Positions 19,250-28,128 are shown, counted from the first letter of the stretch. The stretch is DNA of 64,000 bases from Primorskyibacter marinus (GCF_003313245.1 NZ_QJSD01000002.1:310001-374000), one strand, 5' to 3'. The notes: generated by a model from the sequence alone, not told the origin. Translations and numbers: made by a program.

Positions 19250-19716
19250 ATGCGGTCATGTACCTGTCGCGTTAAAATTGTAAAGCTTATCCGAGGCACA
19301 GATGTCAATCCCGCCCGAACTGAGAAACACTGACTCTTCTATGCCCCTGCCGGATTGTTAGACAAGTGTTCATTTGCTGCGGCTGCGAAAACAGGCGATA
19401 ATCCACCGAGATTGTTGATATTCGTGTCGTTTTGCGCGTCTTCGATCAAATGTCGCCACCCCATGATCCGAAAGAACTTTTCGGAAGTTGCGCGACATTG
19501 CCGGCTCATTGCCCGTTTCCATGGTGCCCCAGAGGTGTGATGAATAACGGCGTCTGACAAAAATTGGAGTCGTTCTAGGGTTGAACGCAACGGTGCCGGA
19601 CAGGTCGGCTGCACGTCAGGCGGGAATTGGGCCTTTCACCCATCTTGCCTGTGCGATATGACCCGGCCGATCCGGACCGGCACTGCCGGTTCGTCGAAAA
19701 CCGAAAGGAGAGCCTC
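19250..19716. other. Divergent intergenic region without a supported gene
   Basis: 467 bases between the leftward FlaA1-like gene and rightward asd. Short frames exist on both strands, but they lack Shine-Dalgarno sequences and family resemblance. It must hold both promoters. AT-rich at 19265-19290. Confidence 0.5.
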
Positions 19717-20739
19717 ATGGGCTACAAGATCGTAGTCGTTGGCGCCACCGGGAACGTGGGCCGCGAGATGCTGAACATACTGGAAGAACGCCAGTTCCCT
19801 GTTGATGAGATCGCCGTTCTGGCCAGCCGCAGATCGCTGGGCACAGAGGTCAGCTTTGGCGAACGGACGCTCAAGACGCAGGATCTCGATGCCTTTGATT
19901 TTGCGGGCTGGGACATGGCGCTGTTCGCTGTCGGTTCCGAAGCGACCCAGAAATATGCGCCGCTCGCTGCCAAGGCAGGCTGCGTCGTGATCGATAACTC
20001 GTCACTTTATCGGTATGATCGCGATATTCCGCTGATCGTGCCTGAAGTGAACCCGCAAGCCATCCACGATTACGCCAAGAAGAACATCATCGCCAACCCG
20101 AACTGCTCGACCGCGCAGATGGTTGTAGCGCTCAAACCCCTGCATGAGCGCGCGAGGATCAAGCGCGTGGTGGTGTCGACCTATCAGTCGGTGTCGGGCG
20201 CGGGCAAGGATGGCATGGACGAGCTTTGGGATCAGACCAAGAGCATCTTCAACCCGGTCGATGACAAGCCAGCCGAGAAGTTCACCAAGCAGATCGCCTT
20301 CAACGTGATCCCGCATATCGACGTTTTCCTGGACGACGGGTCCACCAAGGAAGAATGGAAGATGGTTGCTGAGACCAAGAAGATCATTGATCCGTCGATC
20401 AAGGTCACGGCAACCTGCGTCCGCGTGCCTGTCTTTGTCGGCCATGCCGAGGCGATCAATATCGAGTTCGAGGACTTCCTTGATGAAGACGAGGCCCGCG
20501 ATATTCTGCGCGAAGCCCCCGGCATCATGGTGATCGACAAGCGCGAAGACGGCGGCTATGTCACGCCGGTGGAATGTGTTGGTGATTTCGCCACGTTTAT
20601 CAGCCGTATCCGTCAGGATTCGACCATCGACAACGGCCTGAACCTTTGGTGCGTGTCAGACAACCTGCGCAAGGGTGCGGCATTGAACGCGATACAGATC
20701 GCCGAATTGCTGGGCCGTGAGGTTCTCAAGAAGGGCTGA
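19717..20739 (+). CDS. asd: Aspartate-semialdehyde dehydrogenase
   Basis: A protein of 340 residues. It reduces aspartyl-4-phosphate to aspartate semialdehyde with NADPH, the branch point for lysine/DAP, threonine and methionine. Seen: N-terminal VVVGATGNVGREML, the active-site cysteine C130 in NPNCSTAQM, STYQSVSGAGKDGMDEL and the late CVRVPVFVGHAEAINIEF. ATG at 19717 has AGGAG seven bases upstream; an upstream in-frame start would add non-family sequence. Single-gene unit, with a hairpin terminator 28 bases after the stop. Confidence 0.97.
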   Translation: MGYKIVVVGATGNVGREMLNILEERQFPVDEIAVLASRRSLGTEVSFGERTLKTQDLDAFDFAGWDMALFAVGSEATQKYAPLAAKAGCVVIDNSSLYRYDRDIPLIVPEVNPQAIHDYAKKNIIANPNCSTAQMVVALKPLHERARIKRVVVSTYQSVSGAGKDGMDELWDQTKSIFNPVDDKPAEKFTKQIAFNVIPHIDVFLDDGSTKEEWKMVAETKKIIDPSIKVTATCVRVPVFVGHAEAINIEFEDFLDEDEARDILREAPGIMVIDKREDGGYVTPVECVGDFATFISRIRQDSTIDNGLNLWCVSDNLRKGAALNAIQIAELLGREVLKKG

Positions 20740-20766
20740 GTCGCCTTCCATCTGTATTGCTATGAG

Positions 20767-20794
20767 GGCGTCCGTGACCGCGGGCGCCCGTTTT
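20767..20794 (+). terminator. Terminator of asd
   Basis: Stem GGCGTCCG / CGGGCGCC (8 pairs, one G-T) with loop TGACCG, followed by CGTTTT. The T tract is short. Confidence 0.65.
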
Positions 20795-20940
20795 GGTTGT
20801 AATTTGTGTCGTTGTGGCCATTAAATTCGTCAAATTTACCACATTTACGTTACGTCTTTGTCAGGAATGCCGACGACTTGTATATTATGAAACTTATTGC
20901 GTGTTGTTTAACTATAGCTTGGCAGATTGTGAGTAAGCCT

Positions 20941-21246
20941 ATGTCCCAATTTGAAAGTCATCTTCCCATTCAACCAGATAGCGAGACTGTCTCGCTTTTG
21001 CGGTCATTCCTGTGCCCCATTCTCGAGCAGGCGAAAGATTGGCACCACCTGCGCGGCACCCTGACACAGCGGGGCTATTCGCTCGCGTTTCAGGAGGGCC
21101 ACATGGTCATCGTGGAATCGGACACCAACCGCGTGATGTGTACCGGTCAGCATATCGGCACACCGCTGCGGTCGCTTGTCGAACGGTTTGGTCGGCCGTG
21201 CGTTGCGGTGCACCGGGGTGGTACATCGGGCGAACTAAGCGCCTAG
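20941..21246 (+). CDS. Small conserved-looking hypothetical protein
   Basis: A protein of 101 residues from the ATG at 20941. The core DWHHLRGTLTQRGYSLAFQ...GTPLRSLVERFGRP resembles the 'W..L...L...G / L..RFGP' segment found beside relaxase domains in mobilisation proteins, but there is no relaxase domain here. The upstream 150 bases are AT-rich, unlike the neighbours. It ends tail-to-tail with carbonic anhydrase: the two stop codons share CTAG at 21243-21246. Function unknown; frame and codon use look coding. Confidence 0.6.
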   Translation: MSQFESHLPIQPDSETVSLLRSFLCPILEQAKDWHHLRGTLTQRGYSLAFQEGHMVIVESDTNRVMCTGQHIGTPLRSLVERFGRPCVAVHRGGTSGELSA

Positions 21247-21893
21247 ACCGGTTGGAAACTACGGTCGGACGGGCAGAGATATTCCAGCCCGCCCTCGCCG
21301 ATTTCGGTCCATAGCCCGTGCAGGGACAGGCTTCCCTGCTCGACTGCTTCGCGCACGAAGGGAAAGGTCATCAGATTCTCAAGCGAGACGATGACCGCCT
21401 CTTTTTCAAGCATTTGCAGACGCAATTCTGCGTTGCTCTCGTCTTTGACCCGGTCATAGCCGGGGCGCAGGATGTCCATCCAGCGTCCGACGAAGCTGGA
21501 TTTTTCTTCCAGTTCCGGGGCCTCGCCGCTGCACATGCTCATGCAGCCCTGAACCCCGCCGCAATTGGAATGCCCAAGCACGATCAGATGCGCGACCTTC
21601 AGCGCGGTCACGGCATATTCGACGGTCGCAGACGTGCCGTGATGATCCCCATCGGGTTCGTAGGGCGGAACAAGGTTGGCGATATTGCGGTGAATGAAGA
21701 ATTCACCCTGATCCGCGCCGAAAATCGAGGTCACATGCACACGACTGTCACAGCAGGAGATCACCATCGCGCGTGGGCGCTGCCCGTCCGTCGCCAGGCG
21801 TTTGTACCAGGCGCGGTTCTCGGTATAGGTCGTTGCCTTCCAGCCCTGGTAGCGCTGTACAAGGTAGCTTGGCAAAGGTTTGGCGTGTTCCAT
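21243..21893 (-). CDS. Beta-class carbonic anhydrase
   Basis: A protein of 216 residues that interconverts CO2 and bicarbonate with a zinc ion. Zinc and catalytic residues are visible: VISCCDSRV (C47, D49, R51) and LGHSNCGGVQG with the His and Cys ligands. ATG at 21893 has GGAG eight bases upstream; the longer frame has no better start. No signal peptide, so it is cytoplasmic. It stands alone between a convergent small gene and a divergent Hpt-like gene. Confidence 0.95.
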   Translation of the reverse strand: MEHAKPLPSYLVQRYQGWKATTYTENRAWYKRLATDGQRPRAMVISCCDSRVHVTSIFGADQGEFFIHRNIANLVPPYEPDGDHHGTSATVEYAVTALKVAHLIVLGHSNCGGVQGCMSMCSGEAPELEEKSSFVGRWMDILRPGYDRVKDESNAELRLQMLEKEAVIVSLENLMTFPFVREAVEQGSLSLHGLWTEIGEGGLEYLCPSDRSFQPV

Positions 21894-22040
21894 GCCTGTC
21901 TCTCCGAGATTATTTCGACGCAGGAATAGTTGCATTTCGTCTCGAATTCGAGAGGAAAATGACTTTCGCCTCAACCTTTTGAGAACGCCTCCAAGGCAAG
22001 CTGCGCGTGCCGTGGGGGTTTAAGTTGGAAGGGTGATTTT

Positions 22041-22421
22041 GTGGAACGGGTGACTTTGCTTGCATATTCCGAGCCAGTTCGGATGGAATCGGAACAATTG
22101 GACGGGCTGTATTCGCAGCTTGGTGTTTCGGGGGCCGAAGATGTGGTCTGCCGGGCGATGGAAGAGATTGCGTTGCGGATGAACAAGGCAGTTCGGCAAT
22201 TTGACGATGGGGAGTTTGAAGATCTGCGCAAGAATGCGCGGTCTCTGGTGTCGATTGCGGACCAGATCGGGCTGAGCGGGCTGTCAAATACCGCAAGGGA
22301 CGTGACGCACTGCATTGATGATGGCGATCATGTCGCCTTGTCTGCGGTGCTGAACCGGTTTTTGCGGGTGGGAGAGCGATCCATGACCGCAATCTGGGAT
22401 CTTCGGGATATTTCGATCTGA
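22041..22421 (+). CDS. Hypothetical protein, degenerate Hpt-like fold
   Basis: A protein of 126 residues from a GTG at 22041 (AAGGG upstream); an ATG at 22083 is the alternative. The all-helical C-terminal part NARSLVSIADQIGLSGLSNTA followed by a second helix pair resembles histidine phosphotransfer domains, in which AHxLKGSA carries the phosphohistidine. Here the matching residues are ARSLVSIA, so the histidine is arginine and the KG is lost. If the likeness is real it would be a non-phosphorylatable relative. Divergent from carbonic anhydrase and 67 bases before the aminopeptidase. Confidence 0.65.
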   Translation: MERVTLLAYSEPVRMESEQLDGLYSQLGVSGAEDVVCRAMEEIALRMNKAVRQFDDGEFEDLRKNARSLVSIADQIGLSGLSNTARDVTHCIDDGDHVALSAVLNRFLRVGERSMTAIWDLRDISI

Positions 22422-22488
22422 CCCCTTGCAGGCGGGGTGTGCGCAGGTACTTTGTCGCCAAACCGCCGCATCAGGAAAGGTCCGACCC

Positions 22489-23871
22489 ATGAAGCCGAGT
22501 TTCGCTGACCATAGCGCCAAGGCGTTGCCCCTTACCTTGTTGGAGCCGGGGGAATTGCCTGTTTGGATCGAGACGCAGGACGCGAGGACCCGCGCCTGGG
22601 TGGAGGCCAGCAGCTTTGCCGGAGCGATCGGGCAGGCGCTTGTGATCCCCGGTCCGGACGGCGCGCCGGTGGCGGCCTTGGCCGGGTATGGCACGCAGGC
22701 GCAGCGGCAGCGGGGACGGTATGCGCTGGCCGCGTCAGTAGCTGCGCTTGGCAATGCCACCTACCGGATCGTAGCGGGACTGCCCGACGATCACGCCGAG
22801 GAAGAAGCGCTGGGATGGTTGCTCGCCGGATATGTTTTCGACCGTTACAAGGCGCAGACCCCCGCCAAGGCACGGCTGATTGCCCCGGACGGTGTCGATG
22901 CAAGACGGGTAGAGGTTCTGGCCGCTGCCGAGGCGTTTACCCGCGATCTGATCAACACACCCGCTGCCGATATGGGGCCGGAAGATCTGGAAGCCGCGGC
23001 GCGTGGATTGGCCGAGGAGTTCGGCGCGCAGTGCGATGTCACCGTAGGCGAGGCTTTGCTGGAGCAGAACTTTCCAATGATCCACGCCGTTGGTCGCGCG
23101 GCGTCGCAAGCGCCCCGGCTGATTGATTTCTCTTGGGGACAAAGCGGCCCACAGTTGGTTCTGGTTGGCAAGGGGGTTTGCTTTGACACCGGGGGGCTGA
23201 ACCTCAAACCCGGTGCCTCGATGGGGCTGATGAAGAAAGACATGGGCGGGGCTGCGAATGTGCTGGGACTGGCCCGGATGATCATGGCGCTGGATCTGCC
23301 CCTGCGGCTGCGGGTGCTGATCCCGGCTGTGGAAAACGCAATCGACGGGAAAGCGTTTCGCCCGCAGGACATCCTGACCAGCCGCAAGGGGCTGACTGTC
23401 GAGATCAACAATACCGATGCAGAGGGCCGGCTGGTGCTGGCCGATGCGCTGGCGCTTGCGGATGAGGGCGCGCCTGAACTGATTATCAGCATGGCGACGC
23501 TGACCGGGGCTGCCCGAGTGGCGGTGGGGCCGGATCTGGCGCCGTTTTATTCAACCCGGCCGGGACTTGCGAATGCCTTGCGAACCTCTGGCAAGACGAC
23601 TGCGGATCCGGTTTGGGAACTGCCATTCTGGGACGCCTATGAGCCGATGATCGAACCGGGCATCGCCGATCTGGACAATGCGCCATCTGGCGGGCAGGCA
23701 GGGTCGATTACCGCCGCCCTGTTCCTGCGCCGCTTTGTCGACGCCGCGCCTTACGTTCATTTTGACATTTACGGCTGGAACCCCAGTGCCGCGCCTGCCC
23801 GGCCCAAAGGCGGTGCCATGCAGGGCGCGCGCGCCATTCTGGATGCGCTGCCGGAAATGCTGGACCTATGA
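22489..23871 (+). CDS. Leucyl aminopeptidase family (M17) protein
   Basis: A protein of 460 residues. It removes N-terminal residues from peptides using two metal ions. Seen: GKGVCFDTGGLNLKP with metal-ligand Lys and Asp, MKKDMGGAANVLG, and the M17 signature NTDAEGRLVLADAL. The N-terminal domain is shorter and less typical than in E. coli PepA. ATG at 22489 follows AGGAAAGG. Its stop overlaps the NlpC/P60 gene by four bases (ATGA), so the two peptidases are co-translated, perhaps in recycling of cell-wall or other peptides. Confidence 0.92.
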   Translation: MKPSFADHSAKALPLTLLEPGELPVWIETQDARTRAWVEASSFAGAIGQALVIPGPDGAPVAALAGYGTQAQRQRGRYALAASVAALGNATYRIVAGLPDDHAEEEALGWLLAGYVFDRYKAQTPAKARLIAPDGVDARRVEVLAAAEAFTRDLINTPAADMGPEDLEAAARGLAEEFGAQCDVTVGEALLEQNFPMIHAVGRAASQAPRLIDFSWGQSGPQLVLVGKGVCFDTGGLNLKPGASMGLMKKDMGGAANVLGLARMIMALDLPLRLRVLIPAVENAIDGKAFRPQDILTSRKGLTVEINNTDAEGRLVLADALALADEGAPELIISMATLTGAARVAVGPDLAPFYSTRPGLANALRTSGKTTADPVWELPFWDAYEPMIEPGIADLDNAPSGGQAGSITAALFLRRFVDAAPYVHFDIYGWNPSAAPARPKGGAMQGARAILDALPEMLDL

Positions 23872-24737
23872 CAGACCGCCGCCGCCTGATGTGCAACGCT
23901 CGCGTGGCGCATGTGTCGCTGCAAGGGCAGGTTACGGCAGAACGCTTTACCGAGGGCGAGTGGCGTCAGGTCTGCATCCCCCGACTGGATTTGCTGAGCG
24001 CGGCCGACGGGGGGCGCGACAGACAGGTATTGCTGGGCGAGGCGGTTCTTGTGTTGGAGGAGCTTGACGGCATGGCCTTCGTCAGCCTGCAACGGGACGG
24101 GCATGTCGGATATGTCGCAAGCAGCGCGCTGGCAGCGCCCCCGTGGACGCCCACGCATTACGTCAGCGCGGCGCGCAGCCATGCCAAGGCGACCCCCGAT
24201 TTCAAGGCGTTCGAACCGATCATGGATATTTCGTTCGGCAGCTTGCTGAGCGTCACCGGACAAGACGGACGTTGGTCGGAAATCGCCTTGCGCGGCCCGA
24301 ACTATCCGGAGGGTCGGCGCGTCTTTGTGCCAACCGCGCATCTTCAGCCCGTCGATATGCTTCCCGACGACCCGGTTGGCGTGGCCGAACTGTTTCTGGG
24401 CACGCCCTATCTGTGGGGCGGCAATTCCGCTTTCGGGATAGATTGTTCCGGACTTGTGCAGATGAGCCTTTTGGCTTGCGGCATCGCCTGCCCCGGTGAC
24501 AGCGACATGCAGGCGGCGGAACTGGGCGAAGGTGAAGCCTATGACAGTTACCGGCGTGGGGATCTGTTGTTCTGGAAAGGGCATGTCGCCTGGGTGGCTG
24601 ATCCTCAGACGATCCTGCATGCAAATGCGCATCACATGGCCGTGGCATTCGAGCCACTGACCGATGCGATTGCCCGTATCGAAGCACAGGGCGAGGGGCC
24701 GGTCACCCGGCACGCCAGGCTTTCTCAGAACATCTGA
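23868..24737 (+). CDS. NlpC/P60-family (C40) cysteine peptidase with SH3-like domains
   Basis: A protein of 289 residues. The N-terminal 165 residues resemble two bacterial SH3-like domains. The C-terminal domain carries the catalytic Cys in GIDCSGLVQMS (C193), His in KGHVAWV (H239) and third polar residue in HANAHH (H251). Such enzymes cleave the D-Glu-DAP bond of wall peptides. No signal peptide is seen, which fits cytoplasmic muropeptide recycling with the coupled M17 aminopeptidase. ATG at 23868 lies inside the preceding gene's end. Confidence 0.92.
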   Translation: MTDRRRLMCNARVAHVSLQGQVTAERFTEGEWRQVCIPRLDLLSAADGGRDRQVLLGEAVLVLEELDGMAFVSLQRDGHVGYVASSALAAPPWTPTHYVSAARSHAKATPDFKAFEPIMDISFGSLLSVTGQDGRWSEIALRGPNYPEGRRVFVPTAHLQPVDMLPDDPVGVAELFLGTPYLWGGNSAFGIDCSGLVQMSLLACGIACPGDSDMQAAELGEGEAYDSYRRGDLLFWKGHVAWVADPQTILHANAHHMAVAFEPLTDAIARIEAQGEGPVTRHARLSQNI

Positions 24738-24776
24738 CAGCGGCATTCGCCTGCATCGTGGGCGGATCGGTCGCGG

Positions 24777-25115
24777 TCAGTCTACCGAACGAATGAGCTT
24801 ACGCTCCAGCACCCGCAGCACGGCGCGCAGGTCGTGGCCCCGCTTCAGGATCTGCCCGTCCATGCCGATCACCGCATACTGGCCCTGTCGATTGCGCAGT
24901 TTCGGGCGTTTCTCGATCCGGTATAGCGGGTGTTCCGCGGTGCGGCGAAAGACCGAAAAAACCGCCACGTCACGAAGGCTGGAAATGCCGTAGTCGCGCC
25001 ATTCTCCGGCGGCGACCATGCGGCCGTAAAGCGACAGGATCACCCCCAGCTCCGTGCGGTGAAAGGATATCTGAGCCGAGGCCTGATTGCCCGGAAATGG
25101 CGTGAGACTGTTCAT
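24777..25115 (-). CDS. DUF2794 family protein
   Basis: A protein of 112 residues, recognised by the conserved alphaproteobacterial core: ISFHRTELGVILSLYGRMVA, AGEWRDYGISSLRDVAVFSV, FRRTAEHPLYRIEKRP and QILKRGHDLRAVLRVL. The family has no assigned function that I know of. I prefer the ATG at 25115, which gives the family length. A GTG at 25175 would add 20 residues with the Shine-Dalgarno too close. Convergent with the NlpC/P60 gene. Confidence 0.85.
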   Translation of the reverse strand: MNSLTPFPGNQASAQISFHRTELGVILSLYGRMVAAGEWRDYGISSLRDVAVFSVFRRTAEHPLYRIEKRPKLRNRQGQYAVIGMDGQILKRGHDLRAVLRVLERKLIRSVD

Positions 25116-25474
25116 GCCCCGACAGTTGCCCTGCGCGCCCGGCAAAGCAAGCGTTTTGAGCACGGATTTGACCACCCTTCAGAAAACAATGCCGTAATCC
25201 AGCGGTATCGGCTTCGCCGATGCTCGATTCCTGATTGGCGCTGCGTGGCAACTGGACCAACCGGACCCAAGCGCAGTGTGTTTGGCCGCCCATGAATGGT
25301 CTGACGGCATCCACCCCAAGGCGCGTTGCAACCAAGGCCATGATCGCACAATGTGGGGGACAGGCCGTCGAAACGGGGCTGACAAAGGATACCGCTCGGA
25401 CGGCCTGTTGGCGGGGGCAGGTGGCTTGATCCAGTCGCGGACCGGCGCGCCGGATGCATTTGCGAGGAGGCGGG
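25116..25474. other. Divergent intergenic region
   Basis: About 360 bases between DUF2794 and the channel gene. No gene is supported. A 12-bp self-complementary CCGGCGCGCCGG sits at 25442-25453, 21 bases before the channel start. The region must hold both promoters. Confidence 0.4.
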
Positions 25475-26239
25475 ATGGTCAAGTCCTGGTTGCGAGATCT
25501 GTACGAAGGCGAGAGTGATCGCGCCCATACCTTCCGTTATGCCCTGTTGGCGTTCGATCTTTTTACAGTCGCCTATGTGATAACAACGTCTTTTGGCGAC
25601 CATGGCGGGGTGGTCGAGGTCATCGACACGGTCTTTGGGGTCGTCTTCCTGGCGGATTTCATCGCCAGACTGACGCTGGCAGACCGGCGTTTGAAATTTC
25701 TGATTCTGCCCGTGACCTTGGCGGATATTGTGGCGATTGTCTCTTTTCTGGCCCCGCTTGCCGGAGAAGGCCTTGGCTTCCTTCGTATCCTGCGTACCTT
25801 GCGGCTGTTGCACACTTACCAATTGCTCAGACGGCTCCGGCAGGATTTTCGTCTGTTTCGGCAGAACGAAGAGCTTCTGGTCGCGGCGATAAATCTGGGG
25901 GTATTCCTGTTCGTGATGACGGGTCTGGTCTATGCCACGCAATATCGAAGCAATTCGCAGATCGGAAATTATGCCGATGCGATGTATTTCACCGTGACGG
26001 CGCTGACCACGACCGGGTTCGGGGATATTACTCTGAACGGGACGTGGGGGCGGCTGATCTCGGTCGTGGTGATGATCTGCGGCGTTACATTGTTCCTGCG
26101 GCTTGCCCAAGTCCTGTTTCGGCCCAGAAAGGTGCGCCAGCCCTGCAAGGTTTGCGGGCTGTTGCTGCATGATGCGGATGCGGTGCATTGCAAACATTGC
26201 GGCGAACCGGTGCGGATAGAGACCGAAGGTATGAAATGA
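25475..26239 (+). CDS. Voltage-gated-type potassium channel with C-terminal zinc ribbon
   Basis: A protein of 254 residues with a six-helix channel layout. The S4-like segment FLRILRTLRLLHTYQLLRRL has regularly spaced arginines. The pore helix and filter are YFTVTALTTTGFGDI, with TGFGD as K+-type selectivity filter. After the last helix lies CKVCGLLLHDADAVHCKHCG, a four-cysteine zinc-ribbon, in place of the cytoplasmic RCK or cNMP domain often found. ATG at 25475 has GAGGAGG close upstream. Its TGA overlaps the next ATG by four bases, coupling it to a GNAT acetyltransferase. Confidence 0.88.
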   Translation: MVKSWLRDLYEGESDRAHTFRYALLAFDLFTVAYVITTSFGDHGGVVEVIDTVFGVVFLADFIARLTLADRRLKFLILPVTLADIVAIVSFLAPLAGEGLGFLRILRTLRLLHTYQLLRRLRQDFRLFRQNEELLVAAINLGVFLFVMTGLVYATQYRSNSQIGNYADAMYFTVTALTTTGFGDITLNGTWGRLISVVVMICGVTLFLRLAQVLFRPRKVRQPCKVCGLLLHDADAVHCKHCGEPVRIETEGMK

Positions 26240-26727
26240 GCGATCTTGTTTTTCGGGTGGCCGAACCTGCCGATGCAGGCGTGCTTTGGGCAATGCTGAA
26301 ACCAGTGTTCCGGGCGGGCGATACCTATGCGATCGACCCGCAGATCTCGCGCCGGGATGCACTGGCCTATTGGACGGGCATTGGGCGCGAAGCATGGATC
26401 GTCGAGGAAGACGGCGTGCCACTGGGCAGCTACTATCTGAAAGCCAACCAGCAGGGCGGTGGCGCGCATGTCTGCAATTGCGGTTTCGTCACGTCACGCG
26501 AGGCACAGGGCCGCGGCGTGGCGCGTAGGATGCTGGAACATGCGCTGGACCGGGCCGCTACGGTGGGTTTTGCCGCGATGCAGTTCAACTTTGTCGTGGC
26601 CAGCAACACCCGCGCCATCGACATCTGGCAGCGCGCGGGGTTCGCCGTGGTGGGCCGGTTGCCGGGGGCTTTTCGCCATCCGGATGACGGGTTTGTCGAT
26701 GCGCTGGTGATGTACCGTCATCTGTGA
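26236..26727 (+). CDS. GNAT-family N-acetyltransferase
   Basis: A protein of 163 residues. The acetyl-CoA-binding motif is seen in CGFVTSREAQGRGVARRMLE (Q/RxxGxG/A), followed by IDIWQRAGFAVVGRLPGAF, the usual GNAT beta6-beta7 region. Motif and length fit single-domain acetyltransferases acting on small molecules or residues. It is translationally coupled to the channel gene (ATGA). The substrate cannot be inferred. Confidence 0.88.
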   Translation: MSDLVFRVAEPADAGVLWAMLKPVFRAGDTYAIDPQISRRDALAYWTGIGREAWIVEEDGVPLGSYYLKANQQGGGAHVCNCGFVTSREAQGRGVARRMLEHALDRAATVGFAAMQFNFVVASNTRAIDIWQRAGFAVVGRLPGAFRHPDDGFVDALVMYRHL

Positions 26728-26772
26728 CAGGCTAGGGGCAAATTAGCGTTTCCCATTCACAAGGAGCCCTCC

Positions 26773-27486
26773 GTGGCAGACAAGGCCCAAACCCCGCTTC
26801 TTGCGGTGCTGATCGACGGCGACAACACGTCCCCGAAACATGCCAAGGCGATCTTTGAAGAGATCGCAGCGCTGGGGGAGGCAAGTGTGCGGCGCTGCTA
26901 TGGTGATTTTTCCAGCCCGCAAATGAATGGCTGGTCCAAGGTCCAGTCGGAATTCGGCATGGTGCCGCATCACCAGCCCGCCAATACCGTCGGCAAGAAT
27001 GCCAGCGACATCGCGCTGGTTATTGACGCGATGGACCTGCTGCATTCAGGCCGGTTCGACGGGTTTGTGCTGGTGTCCTCGGACAGCGATTTTACCCGGC
27101 TGGCCAGCCGTATCCGCGAACAGGGGCTGGATGTGTTCGGGATTGGTCAGGCCAAGACGCCCGAAGCGTTTCGCAAGGCCTGCAAAAGGTTCATCTTTGT
27201 CGAGAACCTTGGCGGCAACGAGGCGCGCGCTGAAAATGCGCCGCGCGCAAGTTCCGGCAAGTTGGACGAGGCGCGCCGTCTGATCGCAACAGCGATGGAT
27301 TCGATTGAGCAGGAGGATGATTGGTACACGCTGGGTCAGCTTGGGCAGTTCATCGTCGCCTCCAATCCCGATTTTGACACCCGAACATATGGCAAACGCA
27401 AACTCAGCGACCTTGTGGCCGATCTGAAAGTGTTCGAGACCAAGCGCGGGGCGGGCAATCAGATCATGGTGCGGCGACTGGACTAG
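26773..27486 (+). CDS. NYN-domain putative ribonuclease with OST-HTH/LOTUS-like domain
   Basis: A protein of 237 residues. Residues 8-150 form a NYN (PIN-like) domain with its acidic residues in VLIDGDNTSP, KNASDIALVIDAMD and VLVSSDSDFTRLA. Residues 165-235 (ARRLIATAMDSIEQEDDWYT...RKLSDLVADLKVFE) fit an OST-HTH/LOTUS RNA-binding domain. The pairing is known from bacterial LabA/DUF88 proteins, which are presumed RNases. GTG at 26773 has AAGGAG six bases upstream. Monocistronic by spacing. Confidence 0.88.
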   Translation: MADKAQTPLLAVLIDGDNTSPKHAKAIFEEIAALGEASVRRCYGDFSSPQMNGWSKVQSEFGMVPHHQPANTVGKNASDIALVIDAMDLLHSGRFDGFVLVSSDSDFTRLASRIREQGLDVFGIGQAKTPEAFRKACKRFIFVENLGGNEARAENAPRASSGKLDEARRLIATAMDSIEQEDDWYTLGQLGQFIVASNPDFDTRTYGKRKLSDLVADLKVFETKRGAGNQIMVRRLD

Positions 27487-27513
27487 CGCAGCGGGTGCAA
27501 AAGCGGCGCTGTT

Positions 27514-28128
27514 TCAGGTGCCGTAGCGCGCCATGAACGTGTCCACGGCCCCGGTGATTACCCGGTCAATATCCGCATCCGAATGTTCCTGCGCGATGCC
27601 AAACACAAGCTGTGTCCACAGATCGGCCTTGCAAAGCTCTGCAAACTGACTGGCGGCGAGGTCCAGGTCGTCAATCCGCAATTCGCCGCGTGCGATGGCT
27701 TGACGAAAATAATCGGTAATCATGCGCTGCATCGTCATGGGGCCGGATTCGTAGAATGCGTGGGCCAGATCGGGAAACCGGTCGCCTTCCGCCACGCAAA
27801 GCCGAAAGATCTGCTGACCGAATTTTGACGTGATGAAGCGCAGGAAGGTGCGCCCGACCCGGTCCAGAACAAGCTGCGGTGGCCCGGACATGTCGATGTC
27901 CTGGGGGGCCTGATCCGATTGCCGACAGCATTCGGTCGTGGCCACCTCCATGAACAGCAGCCGTTTGTCCGGGAAATAGCTGTAAAGCGTCGCCTTCGAC
28001 ACCCCGGCCGCACGGGCGATGTCGTCGACGCTTGCGCCTTCGAACCCGTCAGCCATGAAAACCGTGCGCGCACCTTCGAGCACTTGATCGAATTTCCGAC
28101 CCTTGCGGATCGAAGTTTGCGTATTCAT
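27514..28128 (-). CDS. TetR-family transcriptional regulator
   Basis: A protein of 204 residues with the N-terminal HTH: FEGASVDDIARAAGVSKATL followed by YSYFPDKRLLFMEV. The C-terminal ligand domain has the form common to AcrR-like regulators, with a late FAELCKADLWTQLVFG segment. ATG at 28128 follows GGGAG. It ends 27 bases from the NYN gene (convergent) and faces mbfA across 370 bases. Its target may be its own promoter; no adjacent efflux operon gives a clue to the ligand. Confidence 0.9.
   Translation of the reverse strand: MNTQTSIRKGRKFDQVLEGARTVFMADGFEGASVDDIARAAGVSKATLYSYFPDKRLLFMEVATTECCRQSDQAPQDIDMSGPPQLVLDRVGRTFLRFITSKFGQQIFRLCVAEGDRFPDLAHAFYESGPMTMQRMITDYFRQAIARGELRIDDLDLAASQFAELCKADLWTQLVFGIAQEHSDADIDRVITGAVDTFMARYGT

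Noticed and set aside
19339-19614. Open frame of 91 codons on the minus strand (GTG start) between the FlaA1-like gene and asd
   Set aside because: No Shine-Dalgarno, no family resemblance and irregular codon use; lies in a divergent promoter region.
25442-25453. Palindrome CCGGCGCGCCGG before the channel gene
   Set aside because: Expected by chance in GC-rich DNA; no spacing or copy supports an operator.
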